The notes below the pieces were generated by a model. It was not told the origin of the DNA and did no database searches. It saw nothing but the letters and a program-made list of their open reading frames with translations. This document shows positions 8,861 to 19,183 of a DNA stretch of 64,000 nt, in pieces. Within the stretch, counting starts at the first letter, position 1. Each line of letters starts with the position of its first letter. This DNA comes from Nocardioides sp. LHD-245 (GTDB lineage Bacteria; Actinomycetota; Actinomycetes; Propionibacteriales; Nocardioidaceae). The stretch lies in NCBI RefSeq assembly GCF_030929495.1, contig NZ_JAVFWN010000002.1, forward strand, positions 1 through 64,000. The letters run 5' to 3'. The position numbers and the translations under genes were made by a program.

Positions 8861-11234
8861 TTCGACTCCTGAGCGTGGGCCGCCCGGAGTGCGAACAGCT
8901 CCGACGGCGAGATGGGCATGGCGGTGATGGGCAGCCGCTCGGCGTCCTCGATGGCGGCGGCGAAGGCTGCGGACCCGGGGATCACGCCGGCCTCCCCGGC
9001 ACCCTTGATGCCGAGCGGGTTGAGCGGAGACGGGGTCTCCAGGTGGTCGATCTCGATACTGGCCGGCACCTCGGTGACGTACGGCATCAGGAAGTCCATG
9101 AAGGACGCGTTGAGCAGCTGGCCGGACTCGTCGTAGGCCATCCGCTCGTAGAGCGCGCCGCCGATGCCCTGCGCGACACCGCCGTGGATCTGGCCCTCGA
9201 CGATCATCGGGTTGATCAGGTGGCCGCAGTCGTGGACGACGGCGTACTTGAGGATCCGGATCTCGGCGGTCTCGACGTCGGTCTCGACGATCACGGCGTG
9301 CATGCCGGAGGCGAAGGTCGAGCGCGGCGGCGAGTAGAAGTCCGTGCCCTCCAGGCCCGGCTCGTCGTCCTCGGCGACCGGCGGCTTCGTCGGGTCGCCC
9401 ACGTTGAACTGCGTGGCCGCCTTGGAGGCCTCGTCGAAGGCGTAGCGCAGCGGGTTGGACAGCACCGCGATCGTTCCCAGCGGGATGGACGAGTCGGTGC
9501 CCTTGACGCTGACGACGCCGTCGACGATCTCGAGGTCGTCGACGTCGGCCTCGAGCGCGTCGGCCGCGATCCGCAGCGCCTTCTCCTTGGTCCGCTTGGC
9601 GGCCAGGTGGATCGCCGAGCCGCTCATCACGGCGGCGCGCGAGGCGAAGGTGCCCACGGCGTACGCCATCCGGCGGGTGTCGCCGGTCGTGATCTCGACG
9701 TCCTCGAACCGTACGCCGAGCTCGTCGGCCACGATCTGCGCGAACGCGGTCTGGTGGCCCTGGCCCTGCGAGGTCAGGCCGGTGGCGACCTTGACCTTGC
9801 CCGAGGTCTCGATGTGCACGTGCGCGCCCTCGTAGGGGCCGACACCGGTGCCCTCGACGTAGCAGGCGAGGCCGAGCCCGACCCGCTTGCCCTCGGCCGC
9901 CTTGGCCGCCCGGAACGACTCGAAGCCGTCCCAGTCGACGAGCTCCTTGATCTTGTCGAGCATCGCCGGGTAGTCGCCGGAGTCGTACGTCAGCTCGCGG
10001 CCGTCCTGGAAGATCAGGCCCTGCTCGTAGGGGAACTCGTCGGGCTGGATGAAGTTGATCGCGCGGACGTCGGCGCGGTCCTTGCCGAGCTCGGCGGCGA
10101 TGGCGTCCATCGTCCGCTCCATCACGAAGCAGCCCTGCGGCCGGCCCGCGCCGCGGTAGGGCGTGACGATGACCGTGTTCGTGTAGAGCGAGTCGAACTG
10201 CACGTGGTAGGCGCCCGGCTTGTAGGGGCCGAGCAACTGGGTCGAGGTGATGATCGGGACGATCAGGCCGTACGGCGTGTACGCGCCGTGGTCGTGCCAG
10301 AAGCGCACGTCGAGGCCCAGCACCCGGCCGTCGTCGTCGAAGCCGACCTCGACGTGGTGCACCTGGGCCCGCTCGTGGGCCGAGGAGATGAAGTGCTCGC
10401 GCCGGTCCTCGGTGAACTTCACCGCGCGGCCGAGCTTCTGCGCGGCGAGCGGGACGAGGAGCTCCTCGGGCCACGGGTGCACGATCTTGACGCCGAAGCC
10501 ACCGCCCACGTCGGGCGTGATGACGTCGACCTGGCCGAGGTCGAGGCCGAGCTTGGCCGCCACCGCGGCGCGGACGCCGGTGGAGGTCTGGGTCGAGGTC
10601 CACACCTGGAGCCGGTTCTGGTCGGGGTCCCAGCGGGCGACGGTGCCGCGGCCCTCCATCGGCATGCAGGCGCTGCGCTCGATCTGCAGGTCGAGCGAGA
10701 GCGTGCGGGGCGCGGCCGCGATCGCCGCGGCGGCGTCGCCGTTGGACTGCTCCATGCGCGCGCCCACGTTGCCGGGCACGTCGTCGTGGACGAGGTGCGC
10801 GCCGTCGCGCGCGGCCTCGATGCCGACGACCGCGGGCAGCAGCTCGTACTCGACGGCGATCCGCGCGAGCGCGTCCTCGGCGACGTACCTGTCGTCGGCG
10901 ACGACGAAGGCGATGGCCTCGCCGACGTAGTTGACCTCGTCCTTGGCCAGCGCGTACTGCGTGCGGCCGTGGGTCAGCGTGGGGTGCGGGATGAGCAGCG
11001 GCAGCGGCTCGGCCATCGCGCCCTCGAGGTCGTCGTAGGTCCACACGGCGTGGACACCCTCGACGTCGAGCACGGCGTCGACGTCGATCGACAGGATCCG
11101 GGCATGGGCGTGGGGACTGCGCAGCACCGCGGTGTGGAGCGCGTCCGGGGCGACGTCGTCGACGTACCGGCCGGTGCCGCGGACCAGGCGGTCGTCCTCG
11201 ACCCGCTGGACCTTGGCCCCCATCATCTTGGTGG

Positions 11235-11238
<4 letters not shown>
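8857..11238 (-). CDS. Molybdenum hydroxylase large (Mo-binding) subunit, xanthine dehydrogenase/CoxL family
   Basis: Hydroxylates a heterocycle carbon with water at a Mo-cytosine-dinucleotide-type site. The 793 residues include GGGFGVKI (about 285), the active loop [10 protein letters not shown] and [10 protein letters not shown] with the conserved catalytic Glu near residue 749. The loop has Arg-Gly-Ala-Gly-Arg and not the AYRCSFR loop with the Cu-binding Cys of true CO dehydrogenase, so CO oxidation is unlikely. With a uracil-type permease upstream and a barbiturase-family enzyme downstream, uracil/thymine to barbiturate is the best guess; hydroxypyrimidine or purine oxidation is possible. 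Four-nt overlaps join it to the Fe-S and CoxG genes. Confidence 0.88.
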
Positions 11239-11740
<502 letters not shown>

Positions 11741-11744
<4 letters not shown>

Positions 11745-12616
11745 TTGCTTCCCCCCGCCCGGGTGCGGGCGTCCTCGTAGGCGGCGGTCACGACCCGCGC
11801 GGTCAGCACGGTGGCCAGGTGCGCGCGGTAGTCGGCCGTCGCGTGGATGTCGGTCTCCGGCTCGAGTACGGCGAGCGCCGCCTCCGCCGCGCGGGCCAGC
11901 GACGCGTCGCGGAGCTCACCGCCGAGCGCCTCGGTCAGGTCGACCACGGCCGGGATGTCCGAGACCGACAGATAGCCGGCCTTCGCCGCCACGACCCGGT
12001 CGCCGTCGACGGTGACGACGGCGGCGACGCCGCACATGGCGTAGTCGCCGTGGCGGCGGGCTATCTCCTCGAAGGCCACGCCGGTGTCCGCCGCGAGGGC
12101 CGGGAAGAACGCCTCGACCGCGATCTCGTCGTGGTGCAGGCTGGACTCGAGCGGGCCGACGTACAGCTCCTCGACCGGGATCGTCCGGCGGCCGGCGGGG
12201 CCGACCACGTCGACCGAGCCGCCGAGGAGCTGGAGCACCATCGGCATCTCCGCCGCGGCGTCGGCGTGGACGAGCGAGCCGACCGTCGTACCGCGGTTGC
12301 GGATGGTGGCGTGGGCGACGTTGGCGAGCGCCTTGGTCACCAGCGGCTGGACCCGCGCCACGTCCGCGTCGGCGAGCACCCGGGCGTGCCGGGCGAGTGC
12401 TCCCACCCGGACGCCCTCGGCGTCGACCCGGACGTGGTCGAGGTCCGGCAGCTCGTTGATGTCGACGAGCACGGCCGGCGCCGCCAGCCGCATCGAGAGC
12501 AGCGGGACGAGGCTCTGGCCCCCGGCGAGGACCTTGGCTTCCGGGTGCCCGGCCAGGGCCTGGAGGGCTTCCTCCAGGGTCCCCGGCCGGACGTAGTCGA
12601 ATGGTGCGGGCTTCAC
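11741..12616 (-). CDS. Molybdenum hydroxylase medium (FAD-binding) subunit
   Basis: The 291 residues open with KPAPFDYVRPGTLEEALQAL and contain LAGGQSLVPLLSMR (about 31-44) and IRNRGTTVGSLVHADAAAEM (about 106-125), the two FAD-contact segments of the CoxM/XDH flavin domain, followed by the CO_deh_flav_C domain. There is no cysteine-rich [4Fe-4S] loop, unlike the fused enzyme at 48.9-52.3 kb. GTG start at 12616 overlaps the permease stop by 4 nt (GTGA). Confidence 0.92.
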
Positions 12617-13974
12617 AGCCTCTTGGTCACCTCTCCCGATGTGGCTTCGGCGGTGCGTCCCTTCACGGCGTGGAAGAAGACGATGACGAGGATCGTGCCG
12701 AGGGCGATGCCGCCGAGCTCGAAGTCATCGGTGACCTTGAGCGTGACACCGCCGATGCCGGCGATCAGGCCGGCGGCGAGGCCGACCATGTTGACCGGGT
12801 TGCCGAAGTCGACCCGGTTCTCCACCCAGATCTTCGCGCCGACCAGGCCGATCATGCCGTAGAGCACGACCGTGATGCCGCCGAGCACGCCGCCCGGGGT
12901 GGCGTTGACGATGGCGCCGAACTTCGGGCAGAGACCGAGCAGGATCGCCACGATGCCGGCGACGTAGTAGGCCGCGGTCGAGTAGACCTTGGTGGCGCCC
13001 ATGACGCCGATGTTCTCGGCGTACGTCGTGGTCGGCGAGCCGCCGAAGAGGCTGGCGAACGCGGTCGCGGCACCGTCGGCGCCGATCGCCCGGCCCATGT
13101 AGGGGTCGAGATCGTCGCCGGTCATCTCGGCGACCGCCTTGACGTGGCCGGTGTTCTCGGCGATGAGGGCGATCACACCCGGCAGGACCAGCAGGATGAA
13201 GGTCATCGAGAAGCTCGGGCCGTGCACGACGGAGACGCCGTCGGCGAGGTCGCCGCTCGGGAAGCCGATCCAGTCGGCCGCCTTCACGCCGGCCCAGGAG
13301 ACGCGGTCGTGCTCGACGGCCTCGGGGCCGGTCGGCAGGACCGAGGTGATCGGGCCGAAGACCTTGTCGGCGAGCACCGAGACGACATAGCCGAAGATCA
13401 GCGCGAGGAAGACCGCGATCCGCGACCAGAAGCCGGGCAGCAGGACCGAGGCGCAGACCATGAAGGCGGCGGTGGCCAGCGCGATCCACTGGTCCTGGGG
13501 CCAGTAGGTGCCCGCGACGACCGGCGCCAGGTTGAAGCCGATCAGCATGACCACCGCGCCGGTGACGGCGGGCGGCAGCAGCTTGTGGATGAGACCGGAG
13601 CCCGCGAAGTGCACCGCCACGCCGATCGCGGCCAGGACCAGGCCGGCGACCAGGATCGCGCCGGTGACGTCGGCCGAGTCGCCGCCCTGGGTGCGGATCG
13701 CGGCCACACCGGCGACGAAGGACGCGCTGGTGCCGAGGTAGCTGGGGACCTTGTTCGCGCAGATCAGCAGGAAGCCGATCGTGCACAGGCCCGAGAACAT
13801 GATCGCCAGGTTCGGGTCGAGACCCATGACGAGCGGGAACACGAAGGTCGCGCCGAACATGGCGACGACATGCTGCGCGCCGAGGCCGACGGTGCGACCC
13901 CACGGCAGGCGCTGGTTCGGCGCGACCGGCTCGCCGGGCGCGGGATCCACTACCTCCCACTTGAACATCGACAT
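12613..13974 (-). CDS. Uracil/pyrimidine:H+ symporter, UraA/RutG-like (NCS2 family)
   Basis: Inner-membrane uptake of a nucleobase. The protein has 453 residues with about 14 hydrophobic segments; LIAENTGHVKAV (about 270) and GGSPTTTYAENIGVMG (about 311) each carry the Glu that binds uracil in UraA. The Thr-rich second motif points to UraA/RutG over the xanthine/urate branch, which is the best clue to the pathway substrate. Start: ATG at 13974 with AGGAGG 6-7 nt upstream is preferred over an in-frame ATG at 14040 that has no such site. First gene of the operon continuing through the Mo-hydroxylase and amidase. Confidence 0.88.
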   Translation of the reverse strand: MSMFKWEVVDPAPGEPVAPNQRLPWGRTVGLGAQHVVAMFGATFVFPLVMGLDPNLAIMFSGLCTIGFLLICANKVPSYLGTSASFVAGVAAIRTQGGDSADVTGAILVAGLVLAAIGVAVHFAGSGLIHKLLPPAVTGAVVMLIGFNLAPVVAGTYWPQDQWIALATAAFMVCASVLLPGFWSRIAVFLALIFGYVVSVLADKVFGPITSVLPTGPEAVEHDRVSWAGVKAADWIGFPSGDLADGVSVVHGPSFSMTFILLVLPGVIALIAENTGHVKAVAEMTGDDLDPYMGRAIGADGAATAFASLFGGSPTTTYAENIGVMGATKVYSTAAYYVAGIVAILLGLCPKFGAIVNATPGGVLGGITVVLYGMIGLVGAKIWVENRVDFGNPVNMVGLAAGLIAGIGGVTLKVTDDFELGGIALGTILVIVFFHAVKGRTAEATSGEVTKRL

Positions 13975-14076
13975 CTGAGTCCTCCTGTGTCTGGGGCTGT
14001 GCTGGGCGTTGAGCTCCGCCCCTGAGGGCGACCGAGACAACCCAACCTATTGAGGGCGAGATCACACCTCACTGGC

Positions 14077-14105
14077 CACTTTCGCCAAAGGATCCTGGGA
14101 AAGTG
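14077..14105. promoter_or_regulatory. Inverted repeat in the permease operon leader (candidate PucR operator/promoter)
   Basis: CACTTTC (14077-14083) and GAAAGTG (14099-14105) are 7-bp inverted arms, 15 nt apart, around the palindrome AGGATCCT (14089-14096). They lie in the 166-nt gap between the pucR stop and the permease start. On the minus strand a TTGGCG-N17-GTGATC promoter-like pair overlaps the left half. A regulator site for the operon is plausible; no transcription data exist here. Confidence 0.35.
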
Positions 14106-14140
14106 CTGTCGAACATTGCCTGCGATTCAGCTCCGCCCTG

Positions 14141-15370
14141 TCATTTGCTGACGACCTCCAGCACCTTGAGCGCCACGGCGACGTCCAGACGCAGGTTCTG
14201 GTCGGAGGCGACCGGCCCGAGCAGCCGCTCCAGCTTCCCGACCCGGTAGCGCATGGTGTTGTAGTGGAAGAACTGCGTGCGCGCCGCCTCCGCCACGTTG
14301 AAGTTCGTGTTGAGGAGCACCTGCAGCGTCTCGCGGAGCGTGATCGCCTCCTCGGTGGCCCCGGCCAGCTCGCCGAGCACGTCGTGCGCGAAGGCCCGCA
14401 GCTCCTCGGTGTCGGGCACCATCGCGATCAGGCGGTGCAGCCCGAGGTCGTCGAACCAGGTGGTGGTGCTGGGGCCCCGGAACCGGCGCCCGACCTCGAG
14501 CGCCCGCCGGGCCTGGCTGTAGCTGTCGGGGAGGCCGGACGGCACCGACGCGACCCGGCCCACGCCCGCGGTGAAGGGGCGGCGGCCGCCGCCCTTGTCG
14601 CCGGCGACGGCGTGCACGAGGCGTCGCACCAGCACCGCGGCGGCCTCCAGATCCTCGGCCGGCAGCACCGCCACCACCTCGGAGCCGAAGTCGGCGATCG
14701 GGATGGCGCGGTCGACCGAGGCGGCCACCTGGCGCCAGGCGTTGGCGAACCGCTCCTGCCACTGGCGGCGGTCCTCGACCGAGGCCGGCGGCTGGTACGA
14801 CGGCTGCGGGTCGATCTGCGCGGCCAGCACGATCGTCGGGCCGCTCAGGTCCCAGCCGAAGCCGACCACGTGCTCGCTGACGAACTCGTCGGAGCCCGCG
14901 CGGCCGAGGAAGACGTCGCGCAGGAAGTCGCCCCGGTACTTGTTCTCCACCGCGGAGACCGCCTGCTCGCGGGTGATCGAGAGGGACACGGCGGTGGCCG
15001 CGCGCTGCAACGCGACGACCTGCTGCGGCACCATCCCCTCCTCGGCGATCGCGACCAGGTGGCCGAGCGCCTGGTTGGGCGCGGCGAGCGGCTCGCGGTG
15101 GACATGGGCCCCGGTCACCGGCTGGCCCTCGTGGCCGCCCCGGTCGCCCAGCCACTCGACCCGCAGCCGACCGGTCTCGTCGGTCAGGCCCGCGGCGGTG
15201 ATCCGCTCCCGCATGGCGTCGTCGATCCGCGCCGCGCGCTCCCTGCCGTCGGTCGTGGTCACCGCGACCTGGACGTCGAGGGCGTCGCCGATCGCGGCGA
15301 CGAGGTCACCGAGATCCGCCCCGGCCAGCACCAGCTGGGCGAGCGACTCGGCGAGCTCCTCCACATCCAT
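14141..15370 (-). CDS. PucR-family transcriptional regulator
   Basis: The 409 residues end with a PucR C-terminal helix-turn-helix (NFNVAEAARTQFFHYNTMRY, about 359-378) and carry a GGDEF-like central domain typical of PucR/CdaR proteins. PucR members control purine and related N-compound catabolism in actinobacteria and Bacillus. An in-frame ATG at 15463 would add 31 residues, but those codons are AT-ending (ATA, TTG, CAA, GAA, CGA) unlike the rest, and only 26 nt would separate it from the divergent gene. I therefore start at 15370. Its position between the permease operon and the divergent AllH-FdrA-AllG operon suggests it governs both. Confidence 0.82.
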   Translation of the reverse strand: MDVEELAESLAQLVLAGADLGDLVAAIGDALDVQVAVTTTDGRERAARIDDAMRERITAAGLTDETGRLRVEWLGDRGGHEGQPVTGAHVHREPLAAPNQALGHLVAIAEEGMVPQQVVALQRAATAVSLSITREQAVSAVENKYRGDFLRDVFLGRAGSDEFVSEHVVGFGWDLSGPTIVLAAQIDPQPSYQPPASVEDRRQWQERFANAWRQVAASVDRAIPIADFGSEVVAVLPAEDLEAAAVLVRRLVHAVAGDKGGGRRPFTAGVGRVASVPSGLPDSYSQARRALEVGRRFRGPSTTTWFDDLGLHRLIAMVPDTEELRAFAHDVLGELAGATEEAITLRETLQVLLNTNFNVAEAARTQFFHYNTMRYRVGKLERLLGPVASDQNLRLDVAVALKVLEVVSK

Positions 15371-15489
15371 GACGCCATGGTCCGCGATACCGCCCCCCGC
15401 CGTGGCTATCAACTCTTGCCCGACTTCTGCTCGCACGTTGGCAATGCTCACCATTCGATGCACGATACCCAGCCGTTAGCGTCCCAGAG
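15371..15489. promoter_or_regulatory. Divergent promoter region between pucR and the AllH-FdrA-AllG operon
   Basis: 119 nt between divergent starts. On the plus strand TTGGCA (15440-15445) followed 17 nt later by CACGAT resembles a sigma-A promoter for the operon starting at 15490. Base composition is less GC-rich than the flanking genes. No strong operator palindrome stands out. Confidence 0.35.
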
Positions 15490-16293
15490 GTGCACCAGGT
15501 CACATCGCAGGTCGAGTCGCAGGTCGGAGGAGCCGGTTCACCGGCGCTGCGCGGCCTGCTCCACGGCCCCCCGGCGACCGGCACCGTCGTGCACGCCGGG
15601 AGCCAGGCCGTGTACGCCGAGGTGGGCGGGCGGATCATCGGCGTCCTCGCCCACGGCGCCGTCCACGTGCCCTGCGCGATCGCCACGGCGCTCCCCCGGC
15701 TCCCCGACCTGCCCGGCATCGCCGTCGGAGCGCCCGTCACGCTCGGCGACGGGACGCTGCGGGTCGGCCCGCTGAGCGTGGGCGTCGCCCGCCTGGTCTC
15801 CTTCGTCACCCCGCCGCTGACCCCCGCGGCCGCCCAGCGGCTGGCGGCCGTCCCCGCCGACCTCTCGCCCGCCCGGGACCAGCTCCCGGCCGAGGCCCTG
15901 GAACTGCTCGTCGCCGGCGACCCGGCGGGGGTGCGCGCCCTCGTCGGCCGCGGCGACGGCCTGACGCCGGTCGGCGACGACGTGCTCTGCGGCTGGCTGG
16001 TGACGACCCGCGCGGGGGGCCGCGACACCACCGCGATCGCCGACGCCGTGCGGGCGCACCTCCCCCGCACGACCGGCCTGTCCGCCACCCTGCTGCGGCA
16101 CGCCGTCGACGGCGAGGCGATCACGCCGTTCCGCACCGCCCTCGCCGTCGGCGACGCGGCGGCGGTGGCAGCGCTGCTCGCCGTCGGCCACACCTCCGGC
16201 GCCGGGATGCTCCTGGGCGCCCACCTCGCCCTCTCCGCCCGGCACGTTCTTTCCGCAATCACCAACGAAGCCCTTGAAGGGAGTACTCGATGA
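15490..16293 (+). CDS. allH: AllH-like DUF2877 protein (oxamic transcarbamylase-type subunit)
   Basis: The 267 residues (GTG start) contain GRGDGLTPVGDDVLCGWL (about 156-173), the signature of DUF2877, and a C-terminal HTSGAGMLLGAHLAL (about 237-251). E. coli AllH (YlbF) works with FdrA (AllF) and AllG (YlbE) as an oxamic transcarbamylase that splits oxalurate with phosphate into oxamate and carbamoyl phosphate. First gene of a three-gene operon whose members overlap by 4 nt, which supports a stoichiometric complex. The true ureido substrate here is inferred. Confidence 0.85.
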   Translation: MHQVTSQVESQVGGAGSPALRGLLHGPPATGTVVHAGSQAVYAEVGGRIIGVLAHGAVHVPCAIATALPRLPDLPGIAVGAPVTLGDGTLRVGPLSVGVARLVSFVTPPLTPAAAQRLAAVPADLSPARDQLPAEALELLVAGDPAGVRALVGRGDGLTPVGDDVLCGWLVTTRAGGRDTTAIADAVRAHLPRTTGLSATLLRHAVDGEAITPFRTALAVGDAAAVAALLAVGHTSGAGMLLGAHLALSARHVLSAITNEALEGSTR

Positions 16294-17765
16294 CCGTCGA
16301 GCACGTCGAGATCCGGCCCGGTGCGTACGCAGACAGCGTGGCACTGCTGCAGGTCAGCCGGGACGTCGCCGCCACGCCCGGCGTCGCCGCCGCCCAGGTG
16401 GCGATGGCGACCGAGCTGAACGTGGAGGTGCTGCAGGGCATGGGCTTCACGCTGCCCGCAGCCAGCACCAACGACATGGTCGTGGCGCTGCGGCTCGACG
16501 ACGAGTCGGCCCTGTCCGCCGCGCTGGCGGCCGTCGACGCCGCGCTGGCGGCGGCGCGCAAGGGCTCGTCCGGCGGCGAGGTCACCGCGCCCCCGCGCAC
16601 CACGGGCTCGGCCCTGCGCCGCGCGGGCGGCGACCTCGCACTCGTGTCGGTGCCCGGTGCCTCGGCGCTCGTCGAGGCGATGGACGCGCTCGACGCGGGC
16701 GTCGACGTGATGATCTTCAGCGACAACGTGCCGGTCGAGCAGGAGCTCGCCATGAAGCGGATCGCCCGCGACCGCGGCCTGCTCGTGATGGGCCCCGACT
16801 GCGGCACAGCCGTCGTCGGCGGCGTCGGCCTCGGCTTCGCCAACACCGTCTCCCCGGGCAGCGTCGGCATCGTCGCGGCCTCGGGCACCGGCTGCCAGCA
16901 GATCCTCGCGCTCCTCGACGCCGCGGGCGTCGGTGTTGCCGCCGCGCTCGGCGTCGGCGGGCGCGACCTGTCGGCGGCGATCGGCGGCATCTCCACCACC
17001 ACCGCGCTGGACCGGCTCGACGCCGACCCGACGGTCGAGCAGGTCGTCGTCGTGTCCAAGCCGCCGGCGGCCGAGGTGGCCGCCGCCGTCGAGAAGTACG
17101 CCGCGGGCCTCACCACGCCGGTGCGCTTCGCGCTGCTCGGCGCCGGCCAGCCCGACCTCACCACGCAGGTCGAGGCGCTGCTGGGCGACCTCGGCGTCGC
17201 CGTACCGTCCTGGCCGACGTGGGGCACCCCCGCCGTGCGCAGCGCGTCGGGCGGCACCGCGCTACGCGGCCTGTTCGTCGGCGGCACGCTGTGCGACGAG
17301 GCGATGCTGCTCGCCGCGGAGACGCTCGGTCCGATCCGCAGCAACATCCCGCTCTCGCCCGACCTGGCCCTCGACAGCAGCCTGCTCGAGTCGGGCCACC
17401 TGATGATCGACTTCGGCGACGACGGCCTCACCCGCGGCCGGGCGCACCCGATGATCGACCCGACGCTGCGCCTGGAGCACCTCGCCAAGGTCGCCGCCGA
17501 CCCCGAGACCGCCGTCGTCCTGATGGACGTCGTCCTCGGGCACGGGGCCGAGGACGACCCGGCCGCCGGGCTCGCCCCCGCGATCGCCGCGGCCCGCGCG
17601 ATCCGTGACGTCCCCGTGGTCGTCGCCTGCGTCGGCACCTCGGCCGACCCCCAGGGCCTGGCCCGCCAGGCCGAGGCGCTGGCCGCAGCCGGCGCCGAGG
17701 TCCACCTGTCCAACGCCGCAGCCACCCGCCGCGCGATCGCTCTCGTGAACGGAGTCGCCCGATGA
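16290..17765 (+). CDS. fdrA: FdrA-like acyl-CoA-synthetase-fold protein
   Basis: The 491 residues have a succinyl-CoA-synthetase-alpha-like fold: GPDCGTAVVGGVGLGFAN (about 169-186) and GIVAASGTGCQQIL (about 193-206) are conserved FdrA segments. In E. coli FdrA (AllF) is the core of oxamic transcarbamylase. No substrate-specificity residues can be read. Overlaps the DUF2877 gene (ATGA) and the DUF1116 gene (ATGA) by 4 nt each. Together with carbamate kinase at 743-1678 it provides all parts of a phosphorolytic carbamoyl-transfer route to ATP. Confidence 0.9.
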   Translation: MTVEHVEIRPGAYADSVALLQVSRDVAATPGVAAAQVAMATELNVEVLQGMGFTLPAASTNDMVVALRLDDESALSAALAAVDAALAAARKGSSGGEVTAPPRTTGSALRRAGGDLALVSVPGASALVEAMDALDAGVDVMIFSDNVPVEQELAMKRIARDRGLLVMGPDCGTAVVGGVGLGFANTVSPGSVGIVAASGTGCQQILALLDAAGVGVAAALGVGGRDLSAAIGGISTTTALDRLDADPTVEQVVVVSKPPAAEVAAAVEKYAAGLTTPVRFALLGAGQPDLTTQVEALLGDLGVAVPSWPTWGTPAVRSASGGTALRGLFVGGTLCDEAMLLAAETLGPIRSNIPLSPDLALDSSLLESGHLMIDFGDDGLTRGRAHPMIDPTLRLEHLAKVAADPETAVVLMDVVLGHGAEDDPAAGLAPAIAAARAIRDVPVVVACVGTSADPQGLARQAEALAAAGAEVHLSNAAATRRAIALVNGVAR

Positions 17766-19174
17766 CCACCGCCTCCCTGCCCAGCGCGACCCCTGCCGCC
17801 GTCGCCGCCGTCGGCGCCGACATGTTCGCCACCGCCGTCGCCGACCAGGCCGTGCCCGTCGAGCGGGTCGACTGGACGCCCCCGATGGACGGCACCGCCG
17901 ACGACCTCGCCACGGTCGCCGCCGACCCGCTGCGCCGCGACGCCAACGCGCTCGCGGTCTCGCGGATGCTCGATGTGCAGGCGATGCTCGTCGGCGTCGC
18001 CCCGGCGTCCGAGCTGCTCGGCCTCGAGAAGGGCCAGTTCCTGCACGCCGGCCCGCCGATCGAGTGGGCCCGCGCCTCCGGCCCGCTGCGCGGCGCGCTG
18101 ATGGGCGCCGCCGCGTTCGAGGGTCTCGTCGAGGACCCCGAGGACGCCGAGGCGCTCTTCGCCTCCGGCGCCGAGGTGTCGCTGGAGCCGTGCCACCACC
18201 GCAGCGCGGTGGGCCCGATGGCGGGCGTGGTCTCGCCCTCCATGTGGATGTTCGTCCTCGAGGACCCGGCCACCGGCCGGCGCACCTACTGCTCGCTCAA
18301 CGAGGGCCTCGGCAAGGTGCTGCGGTACGGCGCCTACGGCCCCGAGGTGCTCGAGCGGCTGCGCTGGATGCGCGACGTGCTCGGCCCGCTGCTCGGGGAG
18401 GCCGTGTCCGCCGCCGGTCCGGTCGACGCGACCGCGATCCTCGGCCAGATGCTGCAGATGGGCGACGAGGCCCACAACCGCAACCGGGCCGGCACGCTGA
18501 TGCTGCTGCGCGACATCGCCCCGTCGCTGGTGCGCACGTCCCGCTCCACCGAGGAGATCGCCGAGGCGTTCGCCTTCATGGGCGGCAACGACCACTTCTT
18601 CCTCAACGTCGCGATGCCGGCCTGCAAGCTCGCGCTCGACGCCGCCCGCGACGTACCGGGTTCCACGATGGTCGTCGCCATGGCCCGCAACGGCACCGAC
18701 TTCGGCATCCAGGTGTCCGGCACCGGCGACCAGTGGTTCACCGGACCGGCCCAGCTGGCCGACGGTCTCTTCCTGGGCGACTACGGCCCCGACGACGCGA
18801 ACCCCGACATCGGCGACTCCGCCATCACCGAGACCGCCGGGATCGGCGGCTTCGCGATGGCGGCGGCGCCCGCCATCGTCCGCTTCGTCGGCGGCACCGT
18901 CCCGGACGCCCTGGCCACCAGCCGCCGGATGCGTGAGATCACGATCAGCGAGAACAACCGCTGGCCGATCCCGGTGCTCGACTTCGCCGGTGCCGCGACC
19001 GGCATCGACGTCTCGTCGGTGTGCCGCACGGGCATCCTGCCCCAGATCAACACCGGCATGGCCGGCAAGGTCGCCGGCGTCGGCCAGGTCGGCGCCGGCC
19101 TGGTCACGCCCCCGGCGTCGATCTTCCCGGCCGCGCTGGCCGAGCTGGCCCGGCGCACGCGGGACCGCGCCTGA
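17762..19174 (+). CDS. allG: AllG-like DUF1116 protein
   Basis: The 470 residues match the DUF1116 family (E. coli YlbE/AllG): an N-terminal Ala-rich region, EPCHHRSAVGPMAGVVSPSM (about 143-162), FMGGNDHFFLN and a C-terminal NTGMAGKVAGVGQVGAGLV segment. Family members accompany FdrA and DUF2877 proteins. Last gene of the operon; its stop is 9 nt from the convergent deoA stop, with a short GTCGACTCAGTCGAC palindrome across the junction. Confidence 0.88.
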   Translation: MTTASLPSATPAAVAAVGADMFATAVADQAVPVERVDWTPPMDGTADDLATVAADPLRRDANALAVSRMLDVQAMLVGVAPASELLGLEKGQFLHAGPPIEWARASGPLRGALMGAAAFEGLVEDPEDAEALFASGAEVSLEPCHHRSAVGPMAGVVSPSMWMFVLEDPATGRRTYCSLNEGLGKVLRYGAYGPEVLERLRWMRDVLGPLLGEAVSAAGPVDATAILGQMLQMGDEAHNRNRAGTLMLLRDIAPSLVRTSRSTEEIAEAFAFMGGNDHFFLNVAMPACKLALDAARDVPGSTMVVAMARNGTDFGIQVSGTGDQWFTGPAQLADGLFLGDYGPDDANPDIGDSAITETAGIGGFAMAAAPAIVRFVGGTVPDALATSRRMREITISENNRWPIPVLDFAGAATGIDVSSVCRTGILPQINTGMAGKVAGVGQVGAGLVTPPASIFPAALAELARRTRDRA

Positions 19175-19183
19175 CCAGTCGAC

